A stretch of 8,488 nucleotides of DNA. It comes from Clostridiales bacterium (GTDB taxonomy: Bacteria; Bacillota; Clostridia; Lachnospirales; JAITVM01). Location: contig JAITVM010000273.1 of the NCBI GenBank assembly GCA_031285815.1, forward strand, positions 1-8,488. The letters are read 5' to 3'. The notes beneath the pieces are model-generated. The model saw nothing but the letters and a program-made list of their open reading frames with translations. It had not been told where the DNA came from and searched no databases. Each line of letters starts with the position of its first letter. Position 1 is the first letter of the stretch. Positions 4,733 through 8,488 of this stretch are shown piece after piece. Position numbers and translations under genes: made by a program.

Positions 4733-7192
4733 TCAAATTTCATTTTTAATGTTTGTTGGCTCTATTACTATTTTACCATCTTCTGCGTTTATTTGAACAG
4801 TATCCCCAGGTTTAATTTTTCCGTCCAGGATATTCTCCGCAAAATAATCTTCTATTTTAGATTGGATAGCACGCCGTAACGGCCTTGCGCCATAATCCTG
4901 GTCGTAACCTTCATCTGAAATAAAAGATATTGCTTCGCCAGTTACCGTAACCTCTACCGACAAATTTTCTTTTATGCGCCCCAGCGCTTCATCAATCATG
5001 TTTGAAGCTATCGCTTTAATATTTTCTTTAGATAATACATGGAAGACAATAATATCGTCGATCCTGTTTAAAAATTCAGGCTTAAATATTTTTTTAACTT
5101 CATCCATAACAGAACGCTTCATTTCCTCGTAATCGCGCTCTTCATCAGCTTTAGATGTAAAACCCAAACGTTTTGGGTTAATAATATTCCTCGCCCCGGC
5201 ATTGCTGGTCATGATAATTACGCAATTTTTAAAATCGATTTTCCTGCCTTGGGCATCAGTAATATGCCCATCATCTAATACCTGTAGTAAAATATTAAAC
5301 ACATCTGGGTGGGCTTTTTCTATTTCGTCAAATAAAACTACCGAATAAGGCTTGCGCCTAATTTTTTCGCTTAGCTGCCCGCCGTCATCATACCCAACAT
5401 AACCTGGGGGCGACCCGATAAGCTTGCTAACGCTATGCTTCTCCATATATTCAGACATATCGACCCTGATAACCGCTTCGTCGCTCCCAAACAAAGTCTC
5501 ACATACAGCCCTTGAAAGCTCTGTTTTACCCACACCAGTCGGCCCTAAAAATAAAAATGACCCAATGGGGCGCTTAGGGTTTTTAAGCCCAACCCTGCCA
5601 CGCCTTATTGCACGCGATACGCTTGATACTGCTTCATTTTGCCCAATTACACGTTTATGCAAAATTTCTTCTAAGTTAATCAGGTTTTCGCTCTCTTCTT
5701 GTTTAAGCCTTGTCACCGGTATATTAGTCCATTCTGATAAAATGATGGAAACCTGCTCTTCATCCACCACTTGGGCTGATTTCGTGTTTTTAGCTGTCCA
5801 AGAATTAACTGCCTTTTCTAAATCAGCTTTTATTTTATCTTGCTTATCCTTTATCCTTCCGGCTTTCTCAAAAGACTCTGTCTTAATAGCCGCTTCTTTT
5901 TCTTTATCCAGCTCCAAAAGCTTTTCTTCAAGCTCTTTTACTTTTGGCGGGGCGGTAAATGTTTTTAAACGTACTTTTGATGCCGCTTCATCAATAAGGT
6001 CAATTGCTTTGTCAGGCAAAAACCTGTCATTAATATACCTGGCAGATAATTTAACTGCCGCCTCTATTGCTTTGTCTGTAATTTTAACATTATGGTGCGC
6101 CTCATATTTGTCACGCAGGCCCTTTAACATGCCAATTGCCTCTACTTCTGTTGGCTCGTCAACTGTAACAGGTTGAAAACGCCTTTCCAAGGCCGCATCT
6201 TTTTCTATATACTTCCTATACTCTTCTAATGTAGTAGCGCCGATAACTTGAATTTCGCCACGCGCCAGTGAAGGCTTTAAAATATTGCTTGCGTCAATGG
6301 CCCCTTCTGCAGCGCCTGCCCCAATAATAGTGTGCAATTCGTCTATAAATAAAATAACGTTGTTTGAGGCTTTTACTTCATTTAAAACTTTTTTAATACG
6401 CTCCTCAAATTCACCACGGTATTTACTCCCCGCAACCATTGCCGACAGGTCTAGCCCTATTACGCGTTTGCCTTTTAAAAGCTCTGGGACATTCCCAGAA
6501 ATTATTTTTTGTGCCAGCCCTTCTGCAATAGCAGTTTTGCCAACGCCTGGGTCCCCAACTAAACAAGGGTTGTTCTTTGTCCTCCGGCTTAAAATTTGGA
6601 TTACCCTGCTAATTTCCCTATCCCTGCCTATTATTGGGTCAAATTTGTCTTCAGATGCCAGCTGCGTAAAATCGCGGCTATAATTATCCAATACAGGGGT
6701 ATTAGATTTAGCATAAGCAGAAACTTTTTTGCCAATAGGTACCGCGCCTTGGTGTTTATCGCCCTCACCTAACATACCCAAAATATCTTCATATAATTTT
6801 TGTATATTTATATTAAGCGACGACAGTATCCTAACTGCAATGCTATCCTTCTCGCGTATTAAAGCTAGCAGTAAATGTTCTGTCCCTATATACCCCGTAC
6901 CCATTTTGATAGCCTCTTGGGAAGAATTTTCTAATATCCTTTTAGTCCTGGGGGTAAATTCTTGTGGCGCCGATACTTGTGTACCTGTGCCTACCAATTC
7001 AATAACCCTATACTCAACATCTTCCAAGCTTACGCCTTGGGCTTCTATAGCTTTACATGCTACACCCTCTTTTACCTTCATAAGGCCTAAAACCAAATGT
7101 TCTGTCCCAACATAATTATGGCCCATTTCCGTTGCTGCCGCACGGGCTTTATCAATAGCTTCTTTTGCGCTATTTGTAAATCTAAATTGCAT
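4733..7192 (-). CDS. clpC: ATP-dependent Clp protease ATP-binding subunit ClpC
   Basis: Hsp100 AAA+ unfoldase, 819 residues, close to the usual ClpC length. It unfolds substrates, including phosphoarginine-tagged ones, and feeds them to ClpP in the cytoplasm. Domains: two Clp_N repeats (about 1-145); AAA1 with Walker A GDPGVGKT (213-220), Walker B VILFIDE (279-285) and arginine finger ALERRF; a UVR-type middle coiled coil (about 418-455), which marks ClpC rather than ClpA or ClpB; AAA2 with Walker A GPTGVGKT (550-557), Walker B VVLFDE (618-623), sensor 1 TSNAG (662-666), FLNRID with R710, and sensor 2 GARPLRRAI (768-776). LGF (676-678) sits where the ClpP-docking tripeptide is found, so ClpP partnership is expected. 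The ATG at 7192 follows a strong AAGGAGGG (7200-7207) at 7 bases. It lies 67 bases after mcsB; McsB and McsA are its known activators. All nucleotide-binding motifs are intact. Confidence 0.98.
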   Translation of the reverse strand: MQFRFTNSAKEAIDKARAAATEMGHNYVGTEHLVLGLMKVKEGVACKAIEAQGVSLEDVEYRVIELVGTGTQVSAPQEFTPRTKRILENSSQEAIKMGTGYIGTEHLLLALIREKDSIAVRILSSLNINIQKLYEDILGMLGEGDKHQGAVPIGKKVSAYAKSNTPVLDNYSRDFTQLASEDKFDPIIGRDREISRVIQILSRRTKNNPCLVGDPGVGKTAIAEGLAQKIISGNVPELLKGKRVIGLDLSAMVAGSKYRGEFEERIKKVLNEVKASNNVILFIDELHTIIGAGAAEGAIDASNILKPSLARGEIQVIGATTLEEYRKYIEKDAALERRFQPVTVDEPTEVEAIGMLKGLRDKYEAHHNVKITDKAIEAAVKLSARYINDRFLPDKAIDLIDEAASKVRLKTFTAPPKVKELEEKLLELDKEKEAAIKTESFEKAGRIKDKQDKIKADLEKAVNSWTAKNTKSAQVVDEEQVSIILSEWTNIPVTRLKQEESENLINLEEILHKRVIGQNEAVSSVSRAIRRGRVGLKNPKRPIGSFLFLGPTGVGKTELSRAVCETLFGSDEAVIRVDMSEYMEKHSVSKLIGSPPGYVGYDDGGQLSEKIRRKPYSVVLFDEIEKAHPDVFNILLQVLDDGHITDAQGRKIDFKNCVIIMTSNAGARNIINPKRLGFTSKADEERDYEEMKRSVMDEVKKIFKPEFLNRIDDIIVFHVLSKENIKAIASNMIDEALGRIKENLSVEVTVTGEAISFISDEGYDQDYGARPLRRAIQSKIEDYFAENILDGKIKPGDTVQINAEDGKIVIEPTNIKNEI

Positions 7193-7199
7193 TTTTATT

Positions 7200-7207
7200 C
7201 CCTCCTT
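7200..7207 (-). promoter_or_regulatory. Strong ribosome binding site of clpC
   Basis: AAGGAGGG on the - strand, 7 bases before ATG 7192. It is the closest match to the anti-Shine-Dalgarno consensus in the window and suggests efficient translation of clpC. I see no convincing promoter in the 67-base mcsB-clpC gap. Confidence 0.8.
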
Positions 7208-7259
7208 AATGTCGCTAGTGTAAAGTTAAACCTACCCGTAATATATAAAAAATGCGTAT

Positions 7260-8264
7260 TTATAGAACCTGCCTTAGATAGCTGGCCCTTATTATATCCC
7301 TGGCGTCAGAATCCAATTCCTCGCCTTCCGCCAACTGTATATTAGCCGAACGGCAATTCATCATTATATTATAAACCGGGCCAATCTTTTCATCATCTAT
7401 TATCCCCATTATAATACCAAGCCTTACATAAGATAAAAGCCCCATAGCTTCCATGCCAGACATTTTACGTGAATATTTTAAAGCCCCCAAAGCCCGGAAA
7501 ATTTTATCCTCCCACAAAGTCCTATCCTTAAAATTCTTTTCACGTAAATTATTTTCAAAATCAATAAGCTGGTTAGTAATATTTTTTAAGCTAGTTAATA
7601 TTTCTTGTTCATTCCTGCCTATTGTTACTTGGTTTGATATTTGGAATATATGGCCATATGACTGCGTCCCTTCACCAAAAATGCCCCGGACTGTCATTCC
7701 GAACTTAGCCACCGAATTTAAAAGCATGCTTAATTGGTTAGAATTATTCAGCATCGGCAAATGGACCATGAACGAAGCCCTCATGCCTGTGCCCACATTC
7801 GTCGGGCAGGTAGTTAAATAGCCAAAATCCTTATCAAAAGCATACTCAAGCCCACCTTCAATTAAATCATCTATTTTGTCAGCTGTTTCAAAAGCCTTTT
7901 CGATATTTTCCCCAGATAAAATACTTTGTATCCGGATATGGTCTTCTTCATTAATCATAATACTGATTTTTTCATCAGAAGACAAAATTAACCCGCGTTC
8001 ATGTTTATTTTGCAAAAAATCCTGGCTAACCGCATGGCGCTCAAACAGGGCTAATTTTTCTAAGTCGCTCTTTTCCGAAATATTTATGAAACTCATATTT
8101 TTCATTCCATTTAGCGATTCAAAAACTTCATTACGTAATTCTTTTCCTTGTTCGTTGCCTAGCTTAACTGAAAAAGGGAATTTTTTTAAATTTCTCGCAA
8201 GGCGCACCCTGCTCGAAATAATTACCGAATTATTTGAGGCATTTTCATTATACCACTTACCCAT
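7260..8264 (-). CDS. mcsB: Protein-arginine kinase McsB
   Basis: Phosphagen-kinase-fold enzyme that transfers phosphate from ATP to arginine side chains, marking proteins for ClpC-ClpP and inactivating the CtsR repressor in well studied Firmicutes. It is 334 residues from the ATG at 8264, a little shorter than the Bacillus enzyme (363). Visible motifs: SSRVRLARN (17-25), nucleotide/phosphate-binding arginines; NEEDHIR (105-111); TCPTNVGTGMRAS (152-164) with the conserved Cys153; VRGIFGEGT (192-200), including the catalytic-loop residues; and RDIIRA (322-327), matching the RDxxRA phosphoarginine-binding allosteric motif, 8 residues before the C-terminus. The open frame reaches a GTG at 8273, but that codon overlaps the ribosome binding site (GAAGGGGG, 8273-8280), which sits 8 bases before ATG 8264. 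It overlaps the mcsA stop by 8 bases, so the two are probably translationally coupled. Appears fully functional. Confidence 0.96.
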   Translation of the reverse strand: MGKWYNENASNNSVIISSRVRLARNLKKFPFSVKLGNEQGKELRNEVFESLNGMKNMSFINISEKSDLEKLALFERHAVSQDFLQNKHERGLILSSDEKISIMINEEDHIRIQSILSGENIEKAFETADKIDDLIEGGLEYAFDKDFGYLTTCPTNVGTGMRASFMVHLPMLNNSNQLSMLLNSVAKFGMTVRGIFGEGTQSYGHIFQISNQVTIGRNEQEILTSLKNITNQLIDFENNLREKNFKDRTLWEDKIFRALGALKYSRKMSGMEAMGLLSYVRLGIIMGIIDDEKIGPVYNIMMNCRSANIQLAEGEELDSDARDIIRASYLRQVL

Positions 8265-8488
8265 TATTAGCACCCCCTTCTATCTGCCTAATCTCATCGC
8301 GTATTTTAGCGGCCTCTTCATATTCTTCAGCCTGAACTTTTTGTTTTAATGCCAACCTTAGCCCCTCCAGTTTTTTCATGGCCACGATGCCACTGCCGTG
8401 TTTTTTAGGCAATTTACCTGTATGCACGCTTACCCCTTGAAAGCTGCGGATAATATCATCCAATTCATCCCTAAAAGTAGTATAGCAG
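8257..8488 (-). CDS. mcsA: Protein-arginine kinase activator McsA, C-terminal part (5'-truncated by window edge)
   Basis: McsA binds and activates the McsB kinase, using N-terminal CxxC zinc-binding motifs and a C-terminal UVR domain. The frame stays open to the right edge; the last 76 residues are visible. They begin CYTTFRDELDDIIRSF, where the Cys is probably the last ligand of a CxxC zinc motif, followed by the family stretch HTGKLPKK and a UVR helix pair with LKQKVQAEEYEEAAKIRDEI near the end. A TTG at 8463 could be mistaken for a start, but homology clearly continues upstream of it. The stop overlaps mcsB by 8 bases. In the usual order ctsR would lie just outside the window, carrying the operon promoter and CtsR operators; none of these are visible here. 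Confidence 0.93.
   Translation of the reverse strand, partial: CYTTFRDELDDIIRSFQGVSVHTGKLPKKHGSGIVAMKKLEGLRLALKQKVQAEEYEEAAKIRDEIRQIEGGANNG
8273..8280 (-). promoter_or_regulatory. Ribosome binding site fixing the ATG start of mcsB
   Basis: GAAGGGGG on the - strand, 8 bases before ATG 8264 and inside the last codons of mcsA. It overlaps the alternative GTG at 8273, which rules that start out. Confidence 0.7.

Noticed and set aside
5424..6176. Long + strand open frame of 250 codons opposite clpC
   Set aside because: It lies antisense to the strongly conserved AAA+ region of clpC, encodes a low-complexity Ser/Leu-rich product with no recognisable domain and no ribosome binding site; a shadow frame.
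7193..7259. CtsR operator or internal promoter upstream of clpC
   Set aside because: No tandem GGTCAAA-type heptads and no convincing promoter hexamers in the gap; the operator is expected upstream of ctsR, outside the window.

Overview
The window looks like chromosomal DNA from a strictly anaerobic, low-to-moderate GC Firmicute of class Clostridia. It carries the ctsR-type stress operon genes mcsA-mcsB-clpC, strong AGGAGG-like ribosome binding sites, a K+-dependent membrane pyrophosphatase and an [FeFe]-hydrogenase-family protein. I cannot name the genus from sequence alone. No tRNA, rRNA, CRISPR array, insertion sequence or phage gene is visible, and coding density is very high.

Layout. 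On the + strand, bases 2-1294 hold the C-terminal ~60% of a membrane-bound, ion-pumping pyrophosphatase (hppA), cut by the left edge. It ends at a strong hairpin terminator (1328-1377). Everything else is on the - strand, so transcription runs from right to left. First comes the end of mcsA (cut by the right edge), then mcsB (protein-arginine kinase) and clpC (AAA+ unfoldase), which form the classical protein-arginine-phosphorylation/Clp protease operon. After a 90-base gap with a weak terminator-like hairpin comes a tight five-gene cassette: DRTGG-domain protein, small RsbW-like GHKL ATPase, [FeFe]-hydrogenase-like protein of the putatively sensory group D (M2e) type, second DRTGG-domain protein, and PHP-domain phosphoesterase.

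How the genes may work together. McsA/McsB tag proteins with phosphoarginine and ClpC, with a ClpP encoded elsewhere, degrades them. The hydrogenase-like protein keeps all four H-cluster cysteines and adds two N-terminal ferredoxin clusters and a C-terminal Cx2Cx4Cx16C cluster. It lacks the proton-relay cysteine and glutamates of fast catalytic enzymes, which suits an H2 or redox sensor. Its tightly linked partners (nucleotide-binding ATPase, two DRTGG proteins and a PHP enzyme with a complete metal site) look like the signalling and output parts of an undescribed redox/H2-responsive pathway. This is the most interesting part of the window. The pathway itself is inference; the gene content and residues are read directly from the sequence.

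Several starts were reassigned from the longest open frame using ribosome binding sites, including a TTG start for the hydrogenase-like gene.
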